64,000 nt of DNA from the NCBI GenBank assembly GCA_963854835.1, contig OY978530.1, forward strand, positions 10,393,872-10,457,871, read 5' to 3'. The position numbers and the translations under genes were made by a program. Within the stretch, counting starts at the first letter, position 1. Every line of letters begins with the position of its first letter. The notes under the pieces are model-generated. The model was not told the DNA's origin. It did not search any database and saw only the letters and a list, made by a program, of their open reading frames with translations. Of the stretch, positions 53,724 to 63,097 are shown piece by piece. The stretch is from Megamerina dolium. Its lineage: Eukaryota; Arthropoda; Insecta; Diptera; Megamerinidae.

Positions 53724-54914
53724 TTAAATCATTTTCTTAATTTCTCCAGTCATGGGGTTATAGCTAATAACCCGATCATGTATGAGAAGGGCATAAGCAG
53801 AAGTATTGGCAGGAATGTTTTTCAATGTCTTGAAAATTACCTTCACATCAATTGGTCCACTTTTCATTGATTCATTTTGATGTGTTAAATCAATTATTAT
53901 GATTGGAGCAATTGCTTTAAATTTACTGGGGGTTAATAAAGGTTGCATATTTCTTAGGTAGTATTCCTTTTGAAATTTGCAATACATATCATATAGGAGT
54001 GCTAAACGACCATTTTCGATTTTAAGGTTCAACTCATCATAGGGATAAACTTCAGAATTTAGATGAACTTTTACATCGGTGAGATCACAATGAACGAATT
54101 TTCTAGAGTTCTGAAATCCGATTAGCATGAATCGTGGTCGTTCACTTTGTACAGCCAATTTAACATTCCATAGATGATTTGTAGTCTGTGATAGTGTTGG
54201 ATTAAAATGCATATCCCAACAACGAAATGCCATTGGTATAGACACTCCTCTTCGAATATTATTGTAAATATTTAATTTAGTTGAGTTTGCTAATTGAATA
54301 TGTGGCACTTTCCATATTAAATTAACTATAGTTAACACAATTTTATCATTCTCAGCAGCTACAGAGGAGAAGGCTATACCTTCATCAGTTTTTGATCGAA
54401 GAAGTATTAGTTCATGCTTTGCATTTAATATCACCTTATTATAATCTTCGGCAAAACCCAAAAGATGTTTTAAAGGTATGCAAAAATTAAATTGTCCATT
54501 GGTTATTTCAATGTCATCAGAAACACTCCAACCAGCATTCATCATCACTGTACTCTCATTAGGTGAGAGAGAGGCAAAAGCCTTCATTGTAGTTGCAATC
54601 CCTAAATGTCGGGTTCGATCAATTTCAATCCCATTCATTTCATAACGAATTTCATCGAATAAATATGATACGCAGTTATTCCGCATTTTTATATTATGAG
54701 AGATAGTCTGTCCATTCAGTGTGGCAGTTCCTTCAATATAGATCATACTTTCCGAAGGTAGAATGTAGAGGTCTTGATTCTGAATAGGTATTCTAATTTC
54801 ATCATTATTTTTATATGATTGTTGATACGCCGAATAACTGTGGAAATCCTTCTTAATGATGCTCTCATCATAAAGGGGTTGTTGCATAATATTAAGTACA
54901 TCAGTTGACGTCAT
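53724..54914 (-). CDS. MCP: Polinton major capsid protein (double jelly-roll, hexon-like)
   Basis: The ATG at 54914 gives 396 aa. The N-terminal part has the hallmark NNDEIRIPIQNQDLYILPSES and YIEGTATL, followed by a CVSYLFDEIRYEMNGIEID segment. This is the conserved entry into the first jelly roll of insect Polinton capsid proteins. The rest is beta-rich with no break. It would form the pseudo-hexameric capsomers of an icosahedral particle. It overlaps the upstream 79-aa ORF by 14 nt, as expected of a compact late block. Confidence 0.85.
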   Translation of the reverse strand: MTSTDVLNIMQQPLYDESIIKKDFHSYSAYQQSYKNNDEIRIPIQNQDLYILPSESMIYIEGTATLNGQTISHNIKMRNNCVSYLFDEIRYEMNGIEIDRTRHLGIATTMKAFASLSPNESTVMMNAGWSVSDDIEITNGQFNFCIPLKHLLGFAEDYNKVILNAKHELILLRSKTDEGIAFSSVAAENDKIVLTIVNLIWKVPHIQLANSTKLNIYNNIRRGVSIPMAFRCWDMHFNPTLSQTTNHLWNVKLAVQSERPRFMLIGFQNSRKFVHCDLTDVKVHLNSEVYPYDELNLKIENGRLALLYDMYCKFQKEYYLRNMQPLLTPSKFKAIAPIIIIDLTHQNESMKSGPIDVKVIFKTLKNIPANTSAYALLIHDRVISYNPMTGEIKKMI

Positions 54915-55140
54915 TTGAAACGTTTTTCCTTCTTGCACTATCGTTTTTAATTTTAAATCCTAAGCTTTTTAAAAACTTTTTATTCAATGGTGATAAGATA
55001 TTTTGCTTTCGATTAAAATATTTACCATCAACTTTTGGAGATGTGTAGCGAGGTTTTTTTTGCGATATGTTTCTATCAGAGGTCAATTGTATATTGTTAG
55101 TAAATTGATTTCTGACTATATCTTTATTATATATAATCAT
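54901..55140 (-). CDS. Small basic protein between the capsid genes, 79 aa
   Basis: It starts at an ATG one base after the minor capsid stop and ends inside the major capsid start. The C-terminal half has LSPLNKKFLKSLGFKIK, a motif I associate with the small ORF between the capsid genes in insect Polintons. The sequence is basic and Asn-rich. A virion-associated role is plausible but not shown. Confidence 0.55.
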   Translation of the reverse strand: MIIYNKDIVRNQFTNNIQLTSDRNISQKKPRYTSPKVDGKYFNRKQNILSPLNKKFLKSLGFKIKNDSARRKNVSNDVN

Positions 55141-55141
55141 T

Positions 55142-55828
55142 CTAAAGAGCCGGCTTTAAGTGGAGTCTTAATGCAATTTGTTCCTTGCGAAAATTCACTA
55201 AGTTCCCGTCTTGATCAATAATTCTCACCAAGAGTTGACTTATCCGTCTAGTGTTAACAGGTAAATAAATTAATGTTTGCGGTCGCTCACTTATTTTATA
55301 CCCTGGTAAAACCGATACAGAAAACTGATGAATTGTATGAGCCGAATCATTGTTAATATATGACCCTGTAGTTATGTTGCACTCGATTCGTAAAACGTTT
55401 ACTTTCGAAATATCAACTTGTACATCAGATTGATGGTATTTATTAGGTTTTAATTCACGTCTGCTGAACCCCAACAATCCACCAATTGTACGTTCACGAT
55501 CAAAATAAATGGGGTCAGTAGTTGACAATATCTCAATTTGCATTGTATTGTTATTAGGTTCAATTTTCAAAATATCCTTTATATTCACATCTTCATACTT
55601 TTCAACAACAAAGTCAATTATATCATCAAGTTCATATGATCCTATTGGAATTTCGATAACATGGTCACCAATGTGAAATAAATTATTTCCATAGACCACA
55701 TTAGGTATTGAGTGATAAGTGGTGAAATCAACTAGAGCACAAACGTAATCATCATTCAACTCTATGGGTGGAAAAAAATCTGCTGTTAGCTCTGAGCTTC
55801 TTCCAACTAATTCTATTGTTCTGGACAT
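55142..55828 (-). CDS. mCP: Polinton minor capsid protein (penton-like, single jelly-roll)
   Basis: The first good ATG is at 55828 (MSRTIELVGRSS), giving 228 aa. The segment LNDDYVCALVDFTTYHSIPNV and the later GLLGFSRREL match the conserved core of insect Polinton minor capsid (PX/penton) proteins. The protein is beta-rich throughout. It would occupy the fivefold vertices. It lies 73 bp after the integrase and directly before the 79-aa ORF and major capsid gene. No break is seen. Confidence 0.78.
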   Translation of the reverse strand: MSRTIELVGRSSELTADFFPPIELNDDYVCALVDFTTYHSIPNVVYGNNLFHIGDHVIEIPIGSYELDDIIDFVVEKYEDVNIKDILKIEPNNNTMQIEILSTTDPIYFDRERTIGGLLGFSRRELKPNKYHQSDVQVDISKVNVLRIECNITTGSYINNDSAHTIHQFSVSVLPGYKISERPQTLIYLPVNTRRISQLLVRIIDQDGNLVNFRKEQIALRLHLKPAL

Positions 55829-55901
55829 CTTAACTATAAATAGGATTATGATTAAATAAAATACACCACATTTCGTTTTATATACTTTTTTATTTATAAA
55901 A

Positions 55902-56822
55902 TCATACAATATCGCTTTTATTTATCCATGAATTATGCTCTTTAGAGAATCCGAGCCATTTAATATAGGCTTTATCACCTGTAGTTTTTATAATTTTCTC
56001 AATTAAATACATATCAGGATATTTCGTCTTCATAAGCTCATATTCATAAAACCCCCCTTTTATAGGATTTCCTTGATAGTCTTCCAGTATATATGTTGTA
56101 GGATTAGTTTTTTGAATTTGCTTAATTTTAAATATCTCAGTAGTCCAATTCGGTGTATACCCCTTCTCAAAAGCATGCTTATATTTACTTATTCGAACAT
56201 TTGACCCCACAGTGAATTTAGATCGATGAAAGACCTTCAAATGGTTATATACAGTTTCTAGAAGATCTTTCTCATTCGACGAATTTACATCAACCGGTGC
56301 CATTTTTATCGTTCTATGTATTTTATGATTATATTCATCAACCAATTTTTGATAATTATTAATCCATCGATATGATCCGTTATAGCTAAACTCCTTCCAC
56401 ATCATACCCTTTAATGTTCGATTAAAGCGTTCAACTATTGACGCCTTTAGCGGACTAAATGTTGAGTAATGATTAATGTTATGCTCATCCATCAATTTTT
56501 TAAAATGTTTATTGAAAAATTCTTTTCCATCATCAGTTTGAAGATTTTTCGGTATTCGTCGATCATTCTCAAATATATTCTTCATGGCTTGTGTTACATG
56601 GTCGGCACTTTTTGTTTTAATCGCTATTGCCCAGGCGAATTTCGAGAAAGTGTCAATAATTGTTAGAAGGAATCGATATCCACGATTTAATGCTGTGTAT
56701 GCGCCCATTTCAACTAAATCCGCCTGCCACAAGTCATCAATACCTTTAGTAATTACTCGTCGGCGATTAAAATTTTTGCGAGCTTGTCGATGAAGCTCTT
56801 CAACTAAATCTCGTTTACTCAT
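55902..56822 (-). CDS. INT: Polinton integrase with C-terminal chromodomain
   Basis: The ATG at 56822 gives 306 aa. The retroviral-type RNase H fold shows catalytic D35 (WQADLVEM), D97 (QTDDGKEF) and E131 (SIVERFNRT). An SH3-like region with VGSNVRISKYK follows near 205. The C-terminus is a chromodomain from about 268 (YLIEKIIKTTGDKAYIKW) that may steer insertion to marked chromatin. The enzyme joins the AG/CT ends to target DNA with 6-bp stagger, as seen at this insertion. The frame is intact and 16 bp separates it from the coiled-coil gene. Confidence 0.93.
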   Translation of the reverse strand: MSKRDLVEELHRQARKNFNRRRVITKGIDDLWQADLVEMGAYTALNRGYRFLLTIIDTFSKFAWAIAIKTKSADHVTQAMKNIFENDRRIPKNLQTDDGKEFFNKHFKKLMDEHNINHYSTFSPLKASIVERFNRTLKGMMWKEFSYNGSYRWINNYQKLVDEYNHKIHRTIKMAPVDVNSSNEKDLLETVYNHLKVFHRSKFTVGSNVRISKYKHAFEKGYTPNWTTEIFKIKQIQKTNPTTYILEDYQGNPIKGGFYEYELMKTKYPDMYLIEKIIKTTGDKAYIKWLGFSKEHNSWINKSDIV

Positions 56823-56838
56823 TCTTTTTGCTTATTTT

Positions 56839-57267
56839 CTAGATTTTCAATATATCATACATTTCCATAGTCTCGTCTGGTGATAATGAAGGTGTTTCCT
56901 TAAGTACATAGTATTTATATACATAGTGTTCGAGGTCTTCATGTAGAGAAGTTAGTCTAGCTTCTGTAGCTTTAATTTTCCCAAGTAGATCATTATTCAA
57001 TGTTTCAATTTTAGAAATTAGAATCCTATTATCAACTTCATTTTTTTCTAGTTTCGACATTATTTCATTGACACGTTCATCAACATATACCTTAGTGACT
57101 CCATCAGATTCAACAACTGGTACACCGACTTTTGTTAATCGATGATTTTGAAAGCTTATATATTTGGATGAAGCGTTTGTCTTTACACCTAAAATTTTGT
57201 TCACACCTCGACGTAACTCCCCCTTATTAATACTCTCAGAATAACGACCAAACTTATCTACACTCAT
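56839..57267 (-). CDS. Coiled-coil Polinton protein, 142 aa
   Basis: It starts at the ATG at 57267 (MSVDKFGRYSES). The first 60 residues are conserved-looking and basic. Residues about 66-120 show a heptad pattern (VNEIMSKLEKNEVDNRILISKIETLNNDL) expected of a coiled coil. The C-terminus is Ser/Pro/acidic. A fiber, scaffold or virion-associated role is possible; none is established from sequence. Confidence 0.6.
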   Translation of the reverse strand: MSVDKFGRYSESINKGELRRGVNKILGVKTNASSKYISFQNHRLTKVGVPVVESDGVTKVYVDERVNEIMSKLEKNEVDNRILISKIETLNNDLLGKIKATEARLTSLHEDLEHYVYKYYVLKETPSLSPDETMEMYDILKI

Positions 57268-57297
57268 AGTGCTAGTGAATGATATAGAGTCTCGTTA

Positions 57298-58323
57298 TCA
57301 TATTATAATCTTTGATTCTCGTAATTCCTCAATAATGGATACTATCTCATTGTTATGACTGGAATTTCCAGCAGCTTGTGATGCTATCAAGACACGAAGG
57401 CGATCAACCAACTCATTTGGATTATCCCAATAGATATAATTCGATTTAGCTGTATTTAACTTCATCACATTATCATTGATGAACTGATTACGTTTCAGTC
57501 CTTGACCCTTTTTTGGAGTTGATTTAAATAAATCTTTTAGAATTTGATATTTATACGCTTTCGTAACTTTCACTCCACCTGATACCTCGAAATGTCGTTT
57601 ATGCGCATTAGTTGATGAGAGAATTTCTTTATAGTTATCCAAATCTATATTATTATATACTTTCGGTACTTTGTGAAAAAGTAATTGAAATAGACCTGGA
57701 GTTAAAGTCCAACTTTTTTCACCTATCTCAATTTTATCATCTTCAAATTTCATTGACTTATTTCCGAACATGTAATTTCCATGAGCATCTTGATGAAATC
57801 CATATACCAAATCTCATTGCTTTTGCTGCTTTAAAAGTGAAATATTTGTTATTAATTGTGAAGATGATGGCGATTTTTCTAATGTTGATGAAATACTATC
57901 ATGAGTAGTATCGACAAGAGTGTCACCGAACATTTTTGAATAAAAAACATCATCATTAGTAGTGGTGCTAGTATTATTACGACTTTGTTTTGATGATGAT
58001 ACTCTCTTTGGTGTGCTGGTAGTAATTTTAGTCTTCTCATACGGTAAAGGATTTTCAGATTTAAATAGTTCCCGATCACCTTTATATGGAGTATATTCAT
58101 CTTTATAATCTTTAGGATGACCTTTAATATTCAATTCATTAGTGTTTAATGTGCCAGCTTTATCAATCAAAGCTTTCAGAGGTGTTGTTATAGGATGAAA
58201 AGTTTTTTCCAATTGATTTTCCGTATCAACTTCACCCAACTTGATACTTTTAAACTTTTGTTTTAGCGACTTTCGCGCCTTAACAATTTCTTTCAACATT
58301 TTTGGATCGACTTTCCGCAGCAT
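57298..58323 (-). pseudogene. Conserved Polinton protein split by an in-frame TGA
   Basis: From the ATG at 58323 a 169-codon Lys/Ser/Thr-rich N-terminal half ends at a TGA (57816-57814). Two codons later the same frame continues for another 170 codons (VYGFHQDAHGNYMFGN, GEKSWTLTPGLFQLLFHK, STNAHKRHFEV). The two halves resemble one protein that is normally continuous in insect Polintons. The second half contains the conserved TPGL and TNAHKR motifs. A single nonsense change in this copy best explains the split. Read-through is a weaker alternative. Function unknown. Confidence 0.7.
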
Positions 58324-58388
58324 ATCTGCATGCTAGTATAGAATTATCTTAAATGTCTATATATATTCGATTCATAGATTATATATAG

Positions 58389-59079
58389 CTAATATTTTAT
58401 AAATATATCGAACCCTTTCCTATAACGTCCATCAGCAATTGGATCATCTTTAGATATTACGAGAAATCCATATTTATCACACCAGCATTCTTTACACATC
58501 TCATGAAACTGCTCATATGTAAGATCAGTTCCAACATGATCATTATACACATGCTTAATATTTAACTCATCTTGCTTAAACATTATTATTAAGTTAGCAT
58601 TATCACGAATTAAATGCTTTGGAATGCGTGTATATGTATGTTTGACATAAATAGAAGCTATCAATTTTATTATGACGACCCATGCAGAAATATACTCGAA
58701 TATTATTTTGTTTTTCACACGCGACATCATCAAATATCATAATGGAATTTTTTCTGGCTTCATTTGGTGGTATAACTTCCTCATTCTCTGAGAATGTGAA
58801 AAACCCCATCCCTTTTATGGGGGCGAGTAACTTCTTCAAATACTGATATTTCGGTTGATTAAGTGATTTCCCATAAATATAAATATTTTCAAATTTTAAT
58901 CCATTCGGACTTTCAATTAAACTTATCATAACCTTAGTTTTCCCACAATTCGATGGTCCGATAATTAAACATCTGATTGTATTCGGTAGTAGGAGTCCAT
59001 GACGACGTTTTAAAGTATCATTTGTTTTAAAGTCTAAATTCCTGACAACAATTTTTTTATCCTGTCTTATGAACTTCAT
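58389..59079 (-). pseudogene. ATP: FtsK/HerA-type genome packaging ATPase, frameshifted
   Basis: The ATG at 59079 opens the ATPase with Walker A GPSNCGKT (residues 41-48) and Walker B IMIFDD (113-118), followed by MGRHNKIDSFYLCQTY. Between about 58641 and 58630 the reading shifts by one. The conserved continuation (RIPKHLIRDNANLIIMFKQD and the ADGRYRKGFDIF end) is in another frame that closes at 58389. A 4-bp duplication in an ACATACATATAC stretch would explain it. The protein would pump DNA into the capsid. This copy makes only a truncated 158-aa form. Confidence 0.85.
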
Positions 59080-59180
59080 TTTAACAACTGAATTACATTA
59101 TATAATAGCACATCCTCTTCAAATAATATTATTAGTATATTGTCATCATTTCATGTTGCAACAATAGATAACTATTAATA
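59080..59180. promoter_or_regulatory. Divergent promoter region of the virion genes
   Basis: 101 bp separates the ATPase start (minus) from the PLA2 start (plus). It is AT-rich with a TATATAAT element at 59099-59106 and further TA-rich boxes, suitable for bidirectional late transcription. No experimental or motif proof beyond this. Confidence 0.4.
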
Positions 59181-60013
59181 ATGGGTTTATTAATTAAAAA
59201 AGGTCTCAGTCATAAAAAACAACTTCATGGTGGTGGACTTGTTGATGGGATAATTAATTCTTTACCAGTTGAATTACATTTACCTGGCTATCAATTTTGC
59301 GGTCCTGGTACTAAGCTTAAAAAGCGTTTAAATAGAGGTGATAAGGGTGTAAATCCATTAGATGCTGCTTGTAGAGAGCACGATATTGCATATTCACAAA
59401 ACAAAGACTTAGATAGAAGACACATTGCTGATAAACAACTTGTTGAAAGAGCTTGGCAAAGAGTAACTTCAAAGGATAGTAGCATCGGTGAGAAGGCAAG
59501 TGCTTGGCTTTGACAAACGCGATGAAATCTAAAGTTAAATTCGGAATGGGTAATAACATTACGAAGACGAGACGGAAACGAAAATGTGTAAAAAGTAAAT
59601 GTCCTAAAAAATTATTTACAACTGCCCTTGTGAAGGCGCGCAAAATTTTGAAACGTCAGATGCCTGATAGTGTTGAAAAAGCTGTGAAAATCGCACATAA
59701 AGTAATCAGTAATACATTTAGGGGGAATAAAGAGAATATCAATATTCGTAGAGTCATACAAATCCCCAAGGTTGGGGGATTTCTCCCCTTGGTACCAATC
59801 CTAACCGCATTGGGTGCACTTGGTGGTCTAGCATCAGGAGGATCGGCTATCGTTAAGGCTGTGAACAGCGCTAAAGCAGCTAGAGAGCAGTTGGATGAAG
59901 CAAACCGTCATAATAAGACAATGGAAGCGATTGCTATGGGAAAAGGTTTATATTTGAAGCCATATCGGAAGGGGTACGGCTTCTTTTATCGGCCACAAGC
60001 AAAAAACTTTTAA
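59181..60013 (+). pseudogene. Phospholipase A2/virion-core protein, split by a frameshift
   Basis: The ATG at 59181 opens a parvovirus-like PLA2 domain. The Ca-binding loop is YQFCGPGT (37-44), the catalytic pair EHDIAY (His67-Asp68), and NPLDAACREHD fits the family. The frame stops at 59513 (SAWL then TGA). The conserved continuation is in another frame from about 59504: basic segment, then a glycine-rich hydrophobic stretch GGFLPLVPILTALGALGG near 59790 and a C-terminal AIAMGKGLYLKPYRKG, like adenovirus pX-type core proteins. In related elements the two parts are one protein. PLA2 would open endosomal membranes during entry. This copy is broken, unless the second part starts at the ATG at 59522. 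Confidence 0.75.
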
Positions 60014-60015
60014 GT

Positions 60016-60372
60016 ATGCTACCCAAGAGAGCGCTCACCGATGTTGACATTATAAAATTCGCGAAATATATACCACACTTTCGCGGAGTATTCATGCGTG
60101 ATACTCTTCCACGAAAACCTCATGTGATCGAGTGCGGAATTGTGAACCTTGATAGTATACAAAGCAGTGGAACACATTGGGTAGCATACTATAAAAATAA
60201 AAGTCATATTGAATATTATGATAGCTTCGGAAATTTACCTCCACCAAAAGAACTGATAAAATATTTGGGGACAAACATCAACTATAATTATAAACGTTAT
60301 CAGAAATTCAATACATACACTTGTGGTCATCTATGTCTAAAAATTTTATATCAACTTTCTCACACTTTTTAA
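60016..60372 (+). CDS. PRO: Adenain-type cysteine protease
   Basis: The ATG at 60016 lies 2 bp after the preceding stop and gives 118 aa. Catalytic layout of the adenovirus protease/ULP1 fold: His54 (SGTHWVAYY), Asp69 (EYYDSFGN), Gln96 and Cys103 (TYTCGHLCL). It would cleave capsid and core precursors during maturation. It is shorter than adenovirus protease (about 200 aa) and stops soon after the catalytic cysteine, as many insect Polinton proteases do. The frame is intact. Confidence 0.88.
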   Translation: MLPKRALTDVDIIKFAKYIPHFRGVFMRDTLPRKPHVIECGIVNLDSIQSSGTHWVAYYKNKSHIEYYDSFGNLPPPKELIKYLGTNINYNYKRYQKFNTYTCGHLCLKILYQLSHTF

Positions 60373-60429
60373 ATAAATGAAATAAAAAACAACATATTTT
60401 TTTCACACCTCAACAAGCGAACAATAATT

Positions 60430-60766
60430 TTATTTATTTATTTTTATATAAGTAGTTGCATTATCTAAAACATTTAGAGCTTCGGTATATTTTAATTCTT
60501 TAAAAATAAATTGCAATTTTTCAAAGGCATCAGGTCCTCGATGGGTTATCTTTGTGAATAGTTCCGCATGAAGTGCTTTCTCTATTATATTTGTCAACAT
60601 CATCATCATCAAAGATGTTGGGGGATAATCTATATTGTATTATATCTAGCATGCGCTGTGTTATGAAGTTGTTTTCCACACATTTATTCGAAAGTTCTTT
60701 ATAATTTGTTAGCCGGATTAATTGTCCAATATTTCTTAAAATGATCTCTCGGTGTATATCGTCCAT
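60430..60766 (-). pseudogene. CARD-domain ORF resembling the Dronc prodomain, frameshifted
   Basis: From the ATG at 60766 the first frame gives helices 1-3 of a CARD (HREIILRNIGQLIRLTNYKEL, then ITQRMLDIIQ). A second frame, overlapping in a GATGATGATGATG tract, gives helices 4-6 with LFTKITHRGPDAFEKL, very like the KITxRGPxAY of Drosophila Dronc. The two frames differ by one, so a small indel between about 60612 and 60585 separates them. No caspase domain follows. A CARD-only protein could bind Dark or Dronc and modulate apoptosis, as viral death-domain decoys do elsewhere. That role is inference. It converges on the protease gene. Confidence 0.7.
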
Positions 60767-60823
60767 GATTATTTTATTGAAGTTTGCTTGATGTGAGCTT
60801 CACTCTATGACTAACTCCGATTA

Positions 60824-61024
60824 CTAATTCTTCAATCTTTTATACGGAACATTTGATGTACTATACTTTTTTGCATCCTCTTCCTCAGTGTTTAGCTCCT
60901 TCGAATTTGACTGGACGTCATACTGCTTTCTCTTCGCAGCAGTATCTTCCATTTTTATGTGGCCATATTTATTACTACCACCGCTACTATTACTATCGAA
61001 TGAAGTATTTAGATTAGAATCCAT
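60824..61024 (-). CDS. Small Ser/Asn/Lys-rich protein, 66 aa, unknown
   Basis: It starts at the ATG at 61024 (MDSNLNTSFDSNSSGG) and ends 57 bp before the CARD ORF start on the same strand. It contains a basic AAKRKQ and a C-terminal YKRLKN, possible nuclear signals. No domain is recognised. It could be an independent small gene or a leader exon of the CARD gene. Confidence 0.4.
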   Translation of the reverse strand: MDSNLNTSFDSNSSGGSNKYGHIKMEDTAAKRKQYDVQSNSKELNTEEEDAKKYSTSNVPYKRLKN

Positions 61025-61309
61025 TGTCCTCTACGTCAAACTTTATCAAAGACTAATGAGAACTTCAAATCGATATACTCAATTTATATCAAAAAATTAT
61101 TGACACTTTTACTTACTCAACAGTGAAGTTTAAAAATATAATATAAACAAAATGTATCGATTATTAGCATACGAAGTCTGAGTGTAAACAATAAACAAAC
61201 ATAATAAATAAATGTTTTGAAACTCTTTATTATCACCAAGTATTATATTACATGCTATATTAGTAAAAAATTCATGAATGAACATGAATGATTGCATCAT
61301 ATAATTAAA

Positions 61310-61927
61310 TTAGAATATTGACATTGTATACAGATGTTCAATAGGTTGCACATTTAAGATTTCAATATCAGATCTATAGTTTTCATCAGAATAACGAACT
61401 AATGCAACTTCACCATCAATAAGCTGTTCAGTTACAACTTCACGATATTCACTACATCGAATACTCATACTTCGTTTCTCGTAGTTTGAATCATAGGTGC
61501 ATCGAATTGTTATGTATGTACCGGAATCATAAAGTAGTTTAAAATGTCTGTAGAAAGGAAGCTCACTTTGAATTATACCATTAATTTCTTGCTCTTTATG
61601 TATCAAATCTTGCCTGAATGCTTCAATAGCTTCAGTCACGGTGAAAAAATGTGTTGTCACCCCCTCCGTACTTGAAATTGATGGTGTCGTTTTAGTAGGT
61701 TCATCGCTAAATACTCTATCCTCATTTTTCGCAGTACTAAGCATAGAAAAAGCTATGTCGATGTCGACCACCTCATCATTTGGTAGAGTCAAACGAAATC
61801 CATATTTTCCCTTTCTTCCACCATCTGATGTAGACACCAAATTTATTGGTATTCGCTCTGCTGAAAGTATTTGCTTATACATTAAAGCAAATAAACTCAG
61901 CCAGGTGTATATCTTCATAAATCTCAT
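61310..61927 (-). CDS. Predicted secreted protein, 205 aa, unknown function
   Basis: It starts at the ATG at 61927. Residues 1-23 form a classic signal peptide (MRFMKIYTWLSLFALMYKQI, cleavage likely after LSA). The mature part has a beta-rich segment (KGKYGFRLTLPNDEVVDIDI), an acidic/Thr-rich linker and two cysteines near the C-terminal third. No transmembrane helix follows, so secretion rather than a membrane spike is expected. I do not recognise a family. Its place between the CARD ORF and the right inverted repeat, where Polintons carry variable genes, suggests accessory cargo. Confidence 0.6.
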   Translation of the reverse strand: MRFMKIYTWLSLFALMYKQILSAERIPINLVSTSDGGRKGKYGFRLTLPNDEVVDIDIAFSMLSTAKNEDRVFSDEPTKTTPSISSTEGVTTHFFTVTEAIEAFRQDLIHKEQEINGIIQSELPFYRHFKLLYDSGTYITIRCTYDSNYEKRSMSIRCSEYREVVTEQLIDGEVALVRYSDENYRSDIEILNVQPIEHLYTMSIF

Positions 61928-62386
<459 letters not shown>

Positions 62387-62531
62387 TATGTGGCTACAAG
62401 CTATAGCCACACACAAACGCATGTACATGTATTTGCTATACTGAGCGTATAGCTCGCATAGCTGATAACCTACCCTAAGCGATTCAACATATGAGTCAAG
62501 CATTTAGCTACAACCTAATATCATATCATAT

Positions 62532-62562
<31 letters not shown>

Positions 62563-63091
62563 ATGCACTTACTATATCAACCGCTACAAGTCATATCTGC
62601 CTGCTACCGATCATGCTAGCCTGGTAGCACAGCTCGATTCAATATAATCATCACGCCTAAGCCACGCCGCCACACCCTCCGCCCACCCACGCCGTCACAC
62701 CTAAGCCACCCCCACCAGACCCTCCGTCCCAACGCCCCCACTCCTCACACCTAAGCCACCCCTCCACACCCTCAGCCCCAACGCCCCCCACTCCTCACAT
62801 CTAGGCCACCCCTCCACACCCTTCCGCCCACCCATCACGCCATCTCCCCCTCACACACCTATCAAGATAGCTGCCACCGTGCCACGCCTTTCTCACTCTT
62901 ACACACTGCGAAGATAGCTTCACACATGCCGCCTCCCTCACACACACACATGCCCTCTCCCTCACACACACTGCCGATCTACTGTCTCCCTCTAACACAC
63001 AGCTAAGATAGCTTCAAACATGTCGATCTTCCGTCTCACTCTAACACACACGTTTAGATAGCTGATCCAGAAACCTCATATTATATCTACT
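62387..63091 (-). repeat. Right terminal inverted repeat of the Polinton
   Basis: It pairs with 47047-47817 over its length and ends ...ATTATATCTACT at 63091. It has four units of the minisatellite (about 50 bp each) where the left end has five, and a shorter CA run. Apart from these length changes the two arms are nearly identical over the outer 250 bp. Confidence 0.93.
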
Positions 63092-63097
63092 GTCTTT
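63092..63097. repeat. Right target-site duplication of the Polinton (GTCTTT)
   Basis: Identical to 47041-47046, directly outside the right inverted repeat. Beyond it the copia gag frame resumes. Confidence 0.93.

Noticed and set aside
55829..55909. 27-residue hydrophobic N-terminal extension of the minor capsid protein
   Set aside because: It has no ATG (TTG at 55909), overlaps the integrase end, and the ATG at 55828 gives the conserved start.
60430..60612. CARD C-terminal frame as an independent gene starting at the run of ATG codons
   Set aside because: The methionine run is the GAT repeat read in another frame. The conserved helices 1-3 lie directly upstream in the first frame.
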